From Blumeriella jaapii (lineage: Eukaryota; Ascomycota; Leotiomycetes; Helotiales; Drepanopezizaceae): 64,000 nt of DNA. Shown here piece by piece: positions 41,319-51,138 of this stretch. A program made the position numbers and the translations under genes. The notes below the pieces were generated by a model. It saw nothing but the letters and a program-made list of their open reading frames with translations, made no database searches and was not told the origin of the DNA. Location: positions 620,001-684,000 of the forward strand of contig VWND01000007.1 of assembly GCA_009599575.1 (NCBI GenBank), written 5' to 3'. The first letter of the stretch is position 1; every line of letters starts with the position of its first letter.

Positions 41319-42881
41319 TCATCTAAATTCATTCATGAAATCCTTGTGGAACTTGGTGATGCGGCCAACCCACTCAGTACCTGGCGCGAGGAACGTAGTG
41401 CGGAAGTGAAGAGTGTTTTCCTTTTGACCAAATCCTGATCCAGCGACTACGCAGACTCCAGTTGCATCAAGGAGACGGAAGGTGTAGTACTCGTCTGGAG
41501 AGCGGCCTTCCTTCTTAGCGGCTTCGATGGCCTTTGGTGGGAGTTTGATGGTAGGAAAGAGGTACATAGATCCCTGTAAATTGTTAGCTTACGTTTGACA
41601 CAAATGAATGGGGACATTACTTGAGGCTCGTCACACTCAACGCCTTCCATCTCCTTGAAAGCCTCATAGAGAGCAGTAGCGCGCTTCTGGAGACCGGCGA
41701 AAATACCGTCATACTCCTGCTTGTACAGCTCGTAACTTGGTGATCCCTCCTGAGGTGGGTTGACCATCAACTCCACCAAGCATTGACCAATGACTGGCGC
41801 GCACAAGCTGATGGACACAAACTTGTAAATTTGCTCAACAACCTCAGGGTCGAAGCCGCACAGCTCAAAGTACCCACCTCGGTGGCCACACTCACCGACC
41901 ATGCCCTTAGAGATACTATGCAGCGAAGCAAGCTCCACGTTCTTGTACTTCTCCGGGTCGGCCTTTTGCATCTCCCTCAGAACACGCTTGAAGCTATGGA
42001 ACTCACCCTTGAAAACATTTGTTTGGTAGACCTCGTCGGCCATCACTACAAGCTTCTCCTGGGCCGCGAACTCGATGACAGCCTTGACATCTTCCGCCGA
42101 GAGACTGGCTCCAGTAGGGTTTCCGGGGTTAATGATGACAATCGCCCGAACCTCTGTTCCTTCAGCCTTAGCTTGCTTGTACGCAGCCTTGATAGCCTCG
42201 AGGTCTGTTCCCCAGCCTTTCGACTCGTCGAGGTAGTAGGGTACGCACTTGGCGTTGAGCACGGCGAGAGAAGCGGTGTATAGAGGGTACTGAGGAATAG
42301 GAACCAAGACGCCAGTGTTGGGAGAGGCAGCAATAATATGCAGGAGAGTGTTAACTCCCGAGGAGGCGCCTGCAGAGAGGTAAATGTCGCTGGCCTCGGC
42401 GGGGAAGCCGTCGCGTCCTGTTCAGCAACAGTCAGCACCAACAGATTCGAGCCAAGAGAGACGCACACGTACGCTCGATGAACTTCGCAACGCTCTCCTT
42501 GATCCCTGGGGCTCCAGCACTTGCACTGTACGCGCCAACCGATCCCACTGTCTTCAAGAGCCACTTCGCCCGCTCGATAACATCCGCCTTGTAGCCCAAT
42601 TGGTTCAACAGCACATCTTCCTTTTCTAGCAGCGGGGGGTACTCGATCAGACTCAAGACTTGTCGGAAGAAGGTGATGGGCTTCTGATCCAGCTGTTGGG
42701 GGTTGCCAATGTTGGCCGAGATGACCTGGTCGAATGGCAAGCTCTTGTCTCCCTTTGCCAGCTTCGCTCTGTACTCCTCGGACTTGACAGCCAGCTCTCC
42801 TCTGACAGCGTATTTAGCCTCGACCACGTGTGGGTTGATATTGCCTATGTTCAGGCTTCGAAGAGTAGTGGTTGACGACAT
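41319..42881 (-). CDS. Alanine aminotransferase (PLP-dependent)
   Basis: Three exons: 42881-42473, 42417-41621 and 41573-41319; 486 residues. Interconverts alanine + 2-oxoglutarate and pyruvate + glutamate. Family features: NPHVVEAKYAVRGELAVKSE, ISANIGNPQQLDQKPITFFR, GAYSASAGAPGIKESVAKFI, SAGASSGVNTLLHIIA, PIPQYPLYTASLAVLNAKCV, IVIINPGNPTGASLS, MADEVYQTNV, and the PLP-lysine segment SLHSISKGMVGECGHRGGYF. The C-terminus reads GVCVVAGSGFGQKENTLHFR. The protein starts MSSTTTLRSLNIGN without an obvious mitochondrial leader, so a cytosolic form is likely. A longer in-frame ATG at 43103 is rejected because it lies inside a predicted leader intron. Confidence 0.96.
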
Positions 42882-42928
42882 GGCTCGGTGTTGCGCACGT
42901 CGCAATTTCAGGCTTCGGTCGAGATTGT

Positions 42929-43123
42929 CTAGTAAGAAAGAGAAGGTTAGAAGAAACGAGTGCACGATGCGGACAGACAGCGTTTGTTTGTGTACAGAGT
43001 GAGTAGATTGTGAGAGTAGTTGAGAAGAGAAGAAAAGTAAGGATCGAGGTGGGGGTGATAACACCGTGATCCACCACACCCCGCAGACCGATGTCGGAGG
43101 CATGAATTAATTAATTGACGTAC
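42929..43123 (-). other. Candidate 5'-UTR intron of the alanine aminotransferase gene
   Basis: On the minus strand, donor TTCAG|GTACGT at 43123 and acceptor TTTCTTACTAG ending at 42929, with a TCTAAC branch about 23 bp upstream. Removing these 195 bp also removes the in-frame upstream ATG at 43103, leaving a leader of about 47 nt between the splice and the start codon. Confidence 0.6.
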
Positions 43124-44177
43124 CTGAAGAGATTGATAGAGGTACCCACGCCTTTGAAAACCAACACGATTGTACTTGTGTGAGCGGCTGTCTCGAACTC
43201 GAGGATGTGAGAGTGTTGTTCAGGACGGAGCGTCTAGTTGATATCGATAGCCGCAGTGACGCGTGGAGAGCGGCCATTCTGATCGACGCGCGCTACCCGC
43301 GGGACAGGGGCAGACAAGAGGGGCACGAGGAGCTTCCTACTGTACTGTACAGTACCTGGGTGCGCAGGTGTGCGGAGCCTGGGGCGATTTAGAAGTAGTA
43401 CTGTAGGATGCGCTGGAAGAGCAGAGCTTTGATCGCTTTGATCACTTTGATCGCTTTGATCGTCGACCCATCAGTGACAGCCGCTTGATACTGTAGGGGA
43501 GAAGCGACAGCCAGATTGGGTCCGAGGGATTCAGGGTGAGTCTCTGGGGGCGAATACAATCATTGATCGGTTAGGAAGGAAGGAGAAAGTTAAGCTGAGC
43601 CAAGAAAAAAAAATTGCCCAGAGATCTAGCATTGCGTAAGCCGGCCAGATCACAGACGTTTTACTTCCAGAGCTGACGGAATCCTCAACTATCGTATCAA
43701 TTGTAGTAATTCCTATAGTGATAAGGCGCTTTGCTACGTAGAATTGCTCTACCGTACTGTACGTATCTGGGAGCAAGGCTACAACAGCTACCCTACATAC
43801 AAACAGTGTCTTGTCCTCACCCGTACTATTTTTATCAACAACCTCTTTTTTTCAATATCGCATCCATGTCTCTTTCCTAAGTTACCTTGCAGCTGTCGCA
43901 ACCAATCCGCAGTCTCCATCATTCTTCTGTCCGATGGGGTCTGGGCGATTGGGTTGGCGAGGTTCTCGAACCTCGCTTGCATAACCTCGCTTTATTTACT
44001 TTTGACTTGCCTTCCAATTCCCCATCCACAACGATCCTTTTTTTCGAACAAGAAGGCGGAGATGGTTTAACACTATTAGACTGCCCGGACGCTTTATGGC
44101 AAGGGTCTCCATACTCGAGACGTGGAGTGAAGTGCCACACAATCCTCCCGTTTATCAACACCCCCTTCCTCCCAGAT
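43124..44177. other. Intergenic region
   Basis: No gene supported. Contains TACTGTACTGTACAGTACC (43339-43357), and a small TTTGATCGCTTTGATCACT repeat (43432-43462: four TTTGATCRC-type units). Confidence 0.5.
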
Positions 44178-44426
44178 CTACTTTCCCTCTTCATCCTCCC
44201 CATTTACAGCATACCCTCCATACCCCCTAACAACCGCATACCGGCCCTTCATCTCCACCCTCCTGGTCGCCATACACGCCGCGCACCAGCCGGGCCGGTC
44301 CTGCAGGTTGCGCGTGGGTAGCCAGGCAGCGCTCGCTGCGCACTTGTCCGGCGTGCGGCAGGGCTCGAGGCCGATCCAGCAGCGGTGCAGGCATTGGAGG
44401 TACGTTCTGTAGGTGTGCGTGCACAT
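44178..44426 (-). CDS. Small cysteine-rich hypothetical protein, 82 aa
   Basis: Single frame from ATG 44426. The first 52 residues carry seven cysteines (MCTHTYRTYLQCLHRCW, EPCRTPDKCAA, WCAAC), a spacing that resembles small fungal zinc-binding-like proteins that begin MC...C...C. There is no signal peptide, so it is not a typical secreted effector. The C-terminal third is Gly/Tyr/Glu-rich and may be untranslated if an intron exists. Family not identified. Confidence 0.4.
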   Translation of the reverse strand: MCTHTYRTYLQCLHRCWIGLEPCRTPDKCAASAAWLPTRNLQDRPGWCAACMATRRVEMKGRYAVVRGYGGYAVNGEDEEGK

Positions 44427-45193
44427 GATTTGGTTTTGTAAGGTGTTTGTGTATTTCTTGCTTGGCTTGTACAGATTCCCCTTTTCCTGTCGGGCTGTTT
44501 GAGGTTTGGTTCTGGAAGGGAATTGATTTAGGTAAGCTTACATGTGCTTGCGATGACGGCTTGGTCTTTCAGACGCTTGTGGTGTAATGTTCTTGTGCCA
44601 GACTTGGGTGCTGTGGTGCTCGTCGTGGATGTTTCGACGTTGTGTCTTGGAGGTCGGGGATGAGCTGGGTGTGTGGTGGGTAAGTGTTTGCTTGCCTACA
44701 AGGGAAAGTCAAGAGAACGAGTTGGCTCATTCATTCACTTACCTAGCTCGCTCTGCTTATAGGCGGGTGCGTGTGACTTCCGCTCGAATTCACGTACTCA
44801 TTCACTTGTTCATGTGGCAAAGTCAAAGCTGGATATTGAGAGCTTTCGATTTACCTTGGGAGCAAGAGGAGGTGGTGGTAGCCAGGTTTGCTTAGAAAAG
44901 AGGAGCGCGAAATGGGTAGCTATCTCTGAGCCGTAGCTTCTGTAGTATTCAGAAGATGAAAAGCCTGGTCAGCAGCACAAAGATCCACCAGTAGACTTGG
45001 GGAATACACACGCTTCAGAACGAGGGTTGAGGTGATATTACTTTTGTAAATTTCATGCTGTCTATGCCCGCCCATAATATACACTTCCGAGGAGCCCTTG
45101 CTGCAGATGAAGTCACGCATATCCATACGCCTGTCGAGTCATGTAATCACCCCCGATATCTTAAAGAGGCGAAATCAGACCTTTGACAAGTTC
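44427..45193. other. Intergenic region
   Basis: No gene supported; promoter of the small Cys-rich ORF and 3' side of ABD1. Confidence 0.5.
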
Positions 45194-46702
45194 TCAGACC
45201 TTGTAGAAGCAGAAGCCAACGTAGAAGCTAGCAGCCTCCATCTCTTCATCGCTCACAAGCAATGGGCCCCGGCCTCTCTCTCTCACACCCATACGCTCAC
45301 TCAACGGGCCCAAGATGTCGTCGTCCTTCTCCGTCCGCCAGATTTCATCAAATGTCTTGTGGTATTGCATCTCGAGGTTGTAGTCTTCTGCAATAGCGCG
45401 GAAGGCCTCCCACGGCACGACGTACTCGGGAACCTCCTCGACGGCTTCATGGAGGTAGAAGTTGTACTTCCATCCAAACGGAGGTCGGAAGATGCCATCT
45501 GCTGGAGTCTTGCCTGGGAAGCGGACTCGGTAAATATCATTGCCCCATTCTGCACTGGCCTCTGCCTCGCCTTCTTCGATTTCTCCGTCTTCTCCATCTT
45601 CCTCCTTCCCTTCTTTCCCTTCAGAATTTTCGCCGTCCTTAGTCTTGCCGTTTCCTTTGAGAGCCTGACGAGCATTAAATTTCTCCACTCTGCCACTCAA
45701 AACGTCGGAATTTGGTATCGTGCCAATGAATCTACCCCCCTTCTTCAGAGCCCCTGCGACATTCTTAAGCATTTGTCGCGCCTTTTCCTCACTCTCGAAG
45801 GCATAGTGCATGCAAAACATCATGCTGACAACGTCGAAACCACCCCCACCGAATCTTGATGGTCCTCCCGACCCATCAAAGCCAACATCTCTGATCAACG
45901 GAATCTTCTCAATGCTCTCGCCAAAGCAATCCTGAACATAGAACTCGCCGTCAAACAAGGGAGGCTGTGATCTGCTGTTGTATCCACCTCTGCCACCTCC
46001 TCTGCCGCGGCCCCGCCCTCCTCCGCCACGGCTGGACATTTGTCGATATCTTTCCTTGGCCTGGTCGATTGAGATGTCTGCTGGGTCCAGGCCAACATAC
46101 AACGCAACCGGTTGCGGTGCCTGCTGCCACTTTCCCAAGTCCCCTCCCTTCCCACATCCAATGTCCAAAACCAGCAAACCCGGTGGAGTGGCTGGGCCTT
46201 CATCGAACAACATACCCCCACGCTCCTGCGATGGAGGCGTGTAGTCTTCTGCCGGGGAGAACTTCTGAATGACAGTGCTCTTTACCCAATTATTGAAGCT
46301 TCTCAAACCCTTGATACGGCTGTCCGTCTTGCGCCAATCTCGGCCCCGCTCTGGAACCGCGTTGTAATGTTGCTTGACAGCATCATGAATTCCTTGCTGG
46401 GCAGCTAGAGCCTCCAGCTCCTTCTCACGCTCGAGTTGCTTCTGCTTGATGTGCTCGCGCTCGGCATCTGTGATTCGCGCTCGCTGGCCTGGGCGTTTCT
46501 GCTTGCGGACAGGAGGGGAGGCAGATCTGCGTTGGGGCGAAGGGGATCTTCTTCGAGGGTTTGGGCGATTGTCAACACGTTTGGGGGCAGGATTGGAGGG
46601 TGATCGAGAGCGTCTGCGTTTCTTGGCTGGCTCGAGTTTGGTGGCATTGAAGGGTTGAGGCTGGTCCTCAACAGGAGACGTCTCTTTGTCGCCGCCCGCC
46701 AT
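45194..46702 (-). CDS. ABD1: mRNA cap guanine-N7 methyltransferase
   Basis: Intronless, 502 residues, ATG 46702. Methylates the guanine cap of nascent mRNA using S-adenosylmethionine, in the nucleus. N-terminal 60 residues are Arg/Ser/Pro-rich. Then HYNAVPERGRDWRKTDSRIK, the conserved RSFNNWVKSTVIQKF, SAM-binding LLVLDIGCGKGGDLGKW, VGLDPADISIDQAKERYRQM, FYVQDCFGES, DVVSMMFCMHYAFESEEKAR and KKGGRFIGTIPNSDVL. After a Glu/Gly-rich insertion come PFGWKYNFYLHEAVEEVPEY, VVPWEAF and a C-terminal FYVGFCFYKV. An RGGGGRGRGRGGGRGG insertion between the SAM motifs and the acidic KEGKEEDGEDGEIEEGEAE loop are larger than in yeast Abd1. Confidence 0.97.
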   Translation of the reverse strand: MAGGDKETSPVEDQPQPFNATKLEPAKKRRRSRSPSNPAPKRVDNRPNPRRRSPSPQRRSASPPVRKQKRPGQRARITDAEREHIKQKQLEREKELEALAAQQGIHDAVKQHYNAVPERGRDWRKTDSRIKGLRSFNNWVKSTVIQKFSPAEDYTPPSQERGGMLFDEGPATPPGLLVLDIGCGKGGDLGKWQQAPQPVALYVGLDPADISIDQAKERYRQMSSRGGGGRGRGRGGGRGGYNSRSQPPLFDGEFYVQDCFGESIEKIPLIRDVGFDGSGGPSRFGGGGFDVVSMMFCMHYAFESEEKARQMLKNVAGALKKGGRFIGTIPNSDVLSGRVEKFNARQALKGNGKTKDGENSEGKEGKEEDGEDGEIEEGEAEASAEWGNDIYRVRFPGKTPADGIFRPPFGWKYNFYLHEAVEEVPEYVVPWEAFRAIAEDYNLEMQYHKTFDEIWRTEKDDDILGPLSERMGVRERGRGPLLVSDEEMEAASFYVGFCFYKV

Positions 46703-47036
46703 TGTTACTGCGCAGTCGAGGGAAATGTGCCTGGATCAGAGAACCGGCTGTTGTATGGAGTGTGGAATTCCGACTTTGTCTTGTTTTCGAGTTTGTGTGA
46801 GTAGTGGACAAATAATTCGGTACTTTGCTTCGCTCGACGTCACATGTATGGAAGAGTAGCGCGGCGCAACACCCTCAGGCACCACAGCTTCGCGTCAAGC
46901 TAGCGCCTTACTGAACCTCCGAGCTCTAGAATTCGGCATACCACTTCAACATCAACAAACACTCTGAACATAACACCTCTCCCTTACCAAGTCTACTCAA
47001 ACCCCGCCCTCACGTACCCTCTTTCCGCTTATCACG
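46703..47036. promoter_or_regulatory. Shared divergent promoter region of ABD1 and RPN7
   Basis: 334 bp between two start codons pointing outwards. It contains a CRE/ATF-like GACGTCAC at about 46847-46854. I did not find the yeast proteasome element GGTGGCAAA. Pyrimidine-rich sequence with AACACTCTGAACATAACACC precedes the RPN7 ATG. Confidence 0.6.
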
Positions 47037-48657
47037 ATGGGTTCCGATCCCCAGTATGCGAAATATCCTCTTCTCCCAATCGCCCAACACATCTTCACGC
47101 TCACCAACCCTTCCGCGCCCAAACCAGTTCAGCAAGCTTCGTTGAAGAGCCTCCAGGATGCGATCACCGAGCACAAGATGGCACCACTCTACTGGTATCT
47201 GGCTCATCCGACAGAAGGCATCCTGAACGAGGGCGGCATCAGCTCGTCTCAATCGACGAAGCCCCTGGGACGCAGACCGAGTGCGACTGGTATGGTGGCA
47301 AGCAAGAACTCGATACCCAAGGTGGATCTGCCATGGGAGGAATCACTCTACGAGAAGCTGAAGAAGGAGAATGATGAGGAGCTGGATGGGTTCAAGAAGG
47401 AGGAGGAAGAGGCGGCGGAGAAGGCTGGAGAGACGGAAGTGCAAGCTGCGAGAGGGAAGCGGGCAGAGTTCTGGGCACGCGTTGGCGACAAGGTACGGGC
47501 AGTGGTGGTGACGAGTACGGCAATGGGACGCTGACGAGCATTGAATATAGGATCGTGCGATTGCAGCATACGAAGAGGTGTTCGAAAAGACGGGTGTGTT
47601 GGGAACGAAGATCGACATCGTGCTTGCCATCATTCGAGTGGGTCTGTTCTACGGCGACAAGATCCTCGTCAAGAAGCACGTTGATCGGGCGAAGACGCTG
47701 GTGGAGAGTGGTGGCGATTGGGACCGCAGAAACCGCTTGAAGGCATACCAAGGCCTGTACCTGCTCACCGTCCGGTCTTACGCTCTGGCCGCGCCGCTCC
47801 TCCTCGACAGCCTGTCCACGTTTACCAGTTACGAACTCTGCAGCTACTCCTCGCTCGTCGTCTACTCCGTCCTGGCCGGGTCGGTGTCGCTCAAGCGCGT
47901 GGATTTCAAGTCCAAGGTGGTCGATGCGCCCGAGATCAAGGCCATCCTCGGCGATGGGGAGGACAAGCTCTTAGCTCTCTCGGGCGCGCTGTCCGCCGGC
48001 CCTGGTGCCGACGACGAGATGAAGGACGTGTCTTCGGCGACGCCAGCCAAGACGGCCGTCAACCTCACGACGCTGGGAAGCGACCAGCCCGAGGCCGAGG
48101 CCGCGGTTGACTTCTCGCCCCTGGCACAGCTGGTCGGCAGCCTGTACACGGGCAGCTACCGCTCGTTCTTCGCCGCTCTCGCCTCGGTCGAGGTCAACTT
48201 CCTCACGCAGGACCGGTACCTCTACGAGCACCGCGGCTGGTTCGTGCGCGAGATGCGCCTGCGCGCCTACCAGCAGCTGCTGCAGAGCTACCGCGTTGTC
48301 GGGCTCGAGAGCATGGCCAACGACTTTGGCGTCTCGGTGGACTTTCTCGATCGGTAAGCACAGTCCCCCTCCGCCACCCCATCCGCGTTCGAATTCCACG
48401 TCAACCAAACCAACACCCCTACTCCTCTCCCACCTGCTAACTCAACTCTCACGTCCAGCGACCTGGCCAAGTTCATCGCCGCCGAGCGCATCCCGTGCAC
48501 CATCGACCGCGTGACGGGCAAGGGTATCATCGAGACCAACCGGCCGGACGACAAGAACAAGCAGTACACGGACGTCGTGAAGCAGGGCGACCAGCTGATT
48601 ACCAAGCTGCAGAAGTACGGCCAGGCGGTCCGGCTGAGGGGGAGCGAACGTGCCTAG
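47037..48657 (+). CDS. RPN7: 26S proteasome regulatory subunit Rpn7 (PSMD6)
   Basis: Three exons: 47037-47492, 47551-48353 and 48459-48657; 485 residues. Lid subunit of the 19S particle with helical repeats and a PCI domain. Seen: YPLLPIAQHIFTLTNPSAPK, MAPLYWYLAHP, DLPWEESLYEKLKKENDEEL, AAYEEVFEKTGVLGTKIDIV, IRVGLFYGDK, DWDRRNRLKAYQGLYLLTVR, FTSYELCSYSSLVVYSVLAG, and the PCI region FFAALASVEVNFLTQDRYL, YLYEHRGWFVREMRLRAYQQ, FGVSVDFLDRDLAKFIAAER and IPCTIDRVTGKGIIETNRPD. An Ala/Asp-rich insertion (about 300-330) makes it longer than yeast Rpn7. Coding GC rises sharply in exon 2. Confidence 0.97.
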
Positions 48658-48839
48658 GTGGGTAGGTAGGTACATAGTTAGCGAAGATGCGTGGGGAGAG
48701 AAGAGGAGAGGGAGAAGAGCATACAGAGGAAAGCAGAGAGGCACGCGACTTTGTGTTGTGTTGCGTTGCGTTTGTACGATATCTATCTCACGGCGCATAC
48801 CTACCTAACTAGGTACCTACCTATCTTACCTTAAATTAC

Positions 48840-49045
48840 CTTACCTTAGGTACCTACCTACCTACCTACCTACCTACCTACCTACCTACCTACCTACCTA
48901 CCTACCTACCTACCTACCTACTACCTACCTACCTACCTACCTACCTACCTACCTACCTACCTACCTACCTACCTACCTATCCACCTACCTATCCACCTAC
49001 CTATCCACCTCACCCCACCTCACCTCACCTCACCTCACCCCGCCT
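48840..49045. repeat. (TACC)n array with CCACC/TCACC variants
   Basis: About 45 tetramer copies of CTAC/CTAT/CCAC type. It is the reverse complement of the GGTA motif that dominates 3.6-4.2 kb. Confidence 0.95.
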
Positions 49046-49132
49046 TACCTAGAGCAAGCAAACAAGCAGGAATTCCCGCCTCCACCCAAAAACATCCACC
49101 TCTCCATATCGTACGCACAGCACAGCACAGCA

Positions 49133-49278
49133 AGTAAGTAAGTAAGTAAGTAAGTAATTAAGTAAGTAGGTAAGTAAGTAGGTAAGTAAGTAAGTACCAG
49201 TAAGTACCAGAAACCCACCAACTCGCATCCAGCCCAGACCACGGCCCACCCATCCATCCATCCATCCACGTTCTCCCG

Positions 49279-49316
<38 letters not shown>

Positions 49317-49345
49317 ACAGACAGACAATCCAATCCAATCCAGTC
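49133..49345. repeat. AAGT, ATCC, CCAG and AGAC microsatellites in series
   Basis: Consecutive short runs: (AAGT)n about 49134-49200, (CATC)n 49250-49267, (CCAG)n 49281-49314, AGACAGACAGAC 49313-49326, then AATCC/AGTCC repeats. Confidence 0.92.
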
Positions 49346-49442
49346 CAATCCAGTCCATCCAGTATGTACTACAATCTCCTTCCACTTGGCATTCTTCTTT
49401 CACTTTCACTTCCACTTTCACTTTCACTTCCACTTTCACAGT

Positions 49443-50312
49443 TCCAACTCTCATTCTCTTATTGCTTATTGCTTATTGCTTATTGCTTATTGCTTATTGC
49501 TCACTGCTCATTGCTCACTGCTCATTGCTCACTTTTCACTTTTTATTACTTATTGCTCACTGCTCACTGCTCATTGCTTTCTTACTTTTTGCCCTTTTGC
49601 TCTTTTGCTCTTTTGCTTTTTTGCTTTTTTGCTCTTTTGCTCTTTTGCTTTCTTGCTCTTTTGCTCTTTTGCTTTTTTGCTCTTTTGCTCTCTTGCTCTC
49701 TTGCTCTTTTGCTCTCTTGCTTTCTTGCTCTTTTGCTCTTTTGCTTTTTTTGCTCTTTTGCTCTTTTGCCTTGTTTCTTATTGCTTATTGCTCACTGCTT
49801 ATTGCTCACTGCTCATTGCTCACTGCTTATTGCTCACTGCTCATTGCTCACTCCTCACTCCTTATAGCTCATTGCTCACTGCTCACTGCTCACTGCTCAC
49901 TGCTCACTGCTCACTGCTCACTGCTTATTGCTTATTGCTTATTGCTTATTGCTTATTGCTCATTTCTCACTCCTCACTGCTCATTCCTTATTGCTCACTG
50001 CTCACTGCTCACTGCTTATTGCTCATTCCTTATTTCTTATTGCTTATTGCTCTTTTGTTCTTTTGCTCTCTTGCTCTTTTGCTTTTTTGCTTTATTATTG
50101 CTTATTGCTCATTCCTTATTTTTTATTTCTTATTTCTTACTGCTCACTGCTTTTTGCTCTCTTACTTTCTTGCTCATTGCTCATTGCTCATTGCTCACTG
50201 CTCATTGCTTATTGCTCATTGCTCATTGCTCATTGCTTATTGCTTATTGCTCATAGCTCATTGCTCATTGCTCATTGCTCATTGCTCATTGCTCATAGCT
50301 ACAGCTACAGCT
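49443..50312. repeat. Heptamer/octamer minisatellite block (TTGCTTA, TGCTCAY, TTTTGCTC)
   Basis: About 870 bp of alternating blocks: TTGCTTA 7-mers, TGCTCAC/TGCTCAT 7-mers, and TTTTGCTC 8-mers, sharing a TTGCT core. Blocks recur in the order 7-mer, 8-mer, 7-mer, 8-mer, 7-mer, suggesting block duplication. The long frames here translate only to Leu/Ile/Ala/Cys-type periodic peptides. Confidence 0.96.
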
Positions 50313-50440
50313 ACAGCTGATAGCTTTACAATACCTCATGGCTCTTGACCAGCTCTGTACTCGAGCTGCTCGAGCGCTTCGAAGAAGGAATACGTATCAA
50401 CCATCGACCTACCTACAGTACAGTACGCGTGGCTCAAAGG

Positions 50441-50478
<38 letters not shown>

Positions 50479-50530
50479 CCTTCCTCTCTCCCTTCCTCTC
50501 TTTCTCCGTCCCCTTCCCTTCCCCTTCGTC
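50441..50530. repeat. (CT)n / CCTT polypyrimidine tract
   Basis: CT dinucleotides followed by CCTCT/CCTTCC repeats on the plus strand. Confidence 0.9.
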
Positions 50531-51138
50531 CCCTCCGATACGAAAAAAAAAACTTCAAACGACACCCGCATGATGGAATGGCTCGCAAACGCTTCGCTTG
50601 CGCGTGCGCTTTGATTCCTTGCTTGGGCCAATGGACGGACCAGAATGCCCCTTTCCCGGTAGTGGTATGTGAGTGGGCATGGAGTAGGTCGGTCGGACCT
50701 GATGCTGTACAACCATGTACATGTCCGATCTGTACGACACGCCGTGGCCTTTTTTTTCTTCTTTTTCTTCTTCTTCCTTGTTCGCTTGTGGTCAGATCCA
50801 ATCCAATCCTTCGTTCAACGTTCGCTGCACTCCTCCATCTCAACACGATTCACGCTCTGGGTCTGGCCAAAGCCAAAGCCGCTCTCGCGGAGCCGAGCGG
50901 AGCAGAGGATCTTTCCCAAAAGTGCAAGAAGTCAATAGCACGACCCAGTCCTCATCATTCATCGCATGCCACCCCGTACGCCAACGCCACCAACACCGAT
51001 CCCATGCCATGTCATATCACGTCGTCACGTACTCCCAATACAAGTCCAGCACCGCCAAGCACCGCACCCAGACGAGAGCACCACGAGAGCAGCGTTCGTC
51101 GGCCTCCCCTCCTCCACCACCACCATCATCGGCGCGCC

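Larger units (their letters stand above)
48658..51138. other. Repeat-rich intergenic region between RPN7 and the VVD-type gene
   Basis: Tail-to-tail genes flank 2.5 kb, more than half of which is tandem repeat (TACC, AAGT, CCAG, heptamer/octamer TGCTCAY arrays, CT). No gene supported in the unique part 50540-51138. Confidence 0.65.

Noticed and set aside
42432..43103. Longer alanine aminotransferase start at ATG 43103
   Set aside because: Lies in a well-formed leader intron; the family starts close to MSSTTTLRSLNIGN.
45098..45859. 253-codon plus-strand frame
   Set aside because: Antisense shadow of ABD1, which has unambiguous methyltransferase motifs.
49364..50348. Three overlapping long plus-strand frames, up to 320 codons
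   Set aside because: All lie on the 7-mer/8-mer arrays and give Leu/Ile/Ala/Cys/Phe repeats in every frame. Not a membrane protein.
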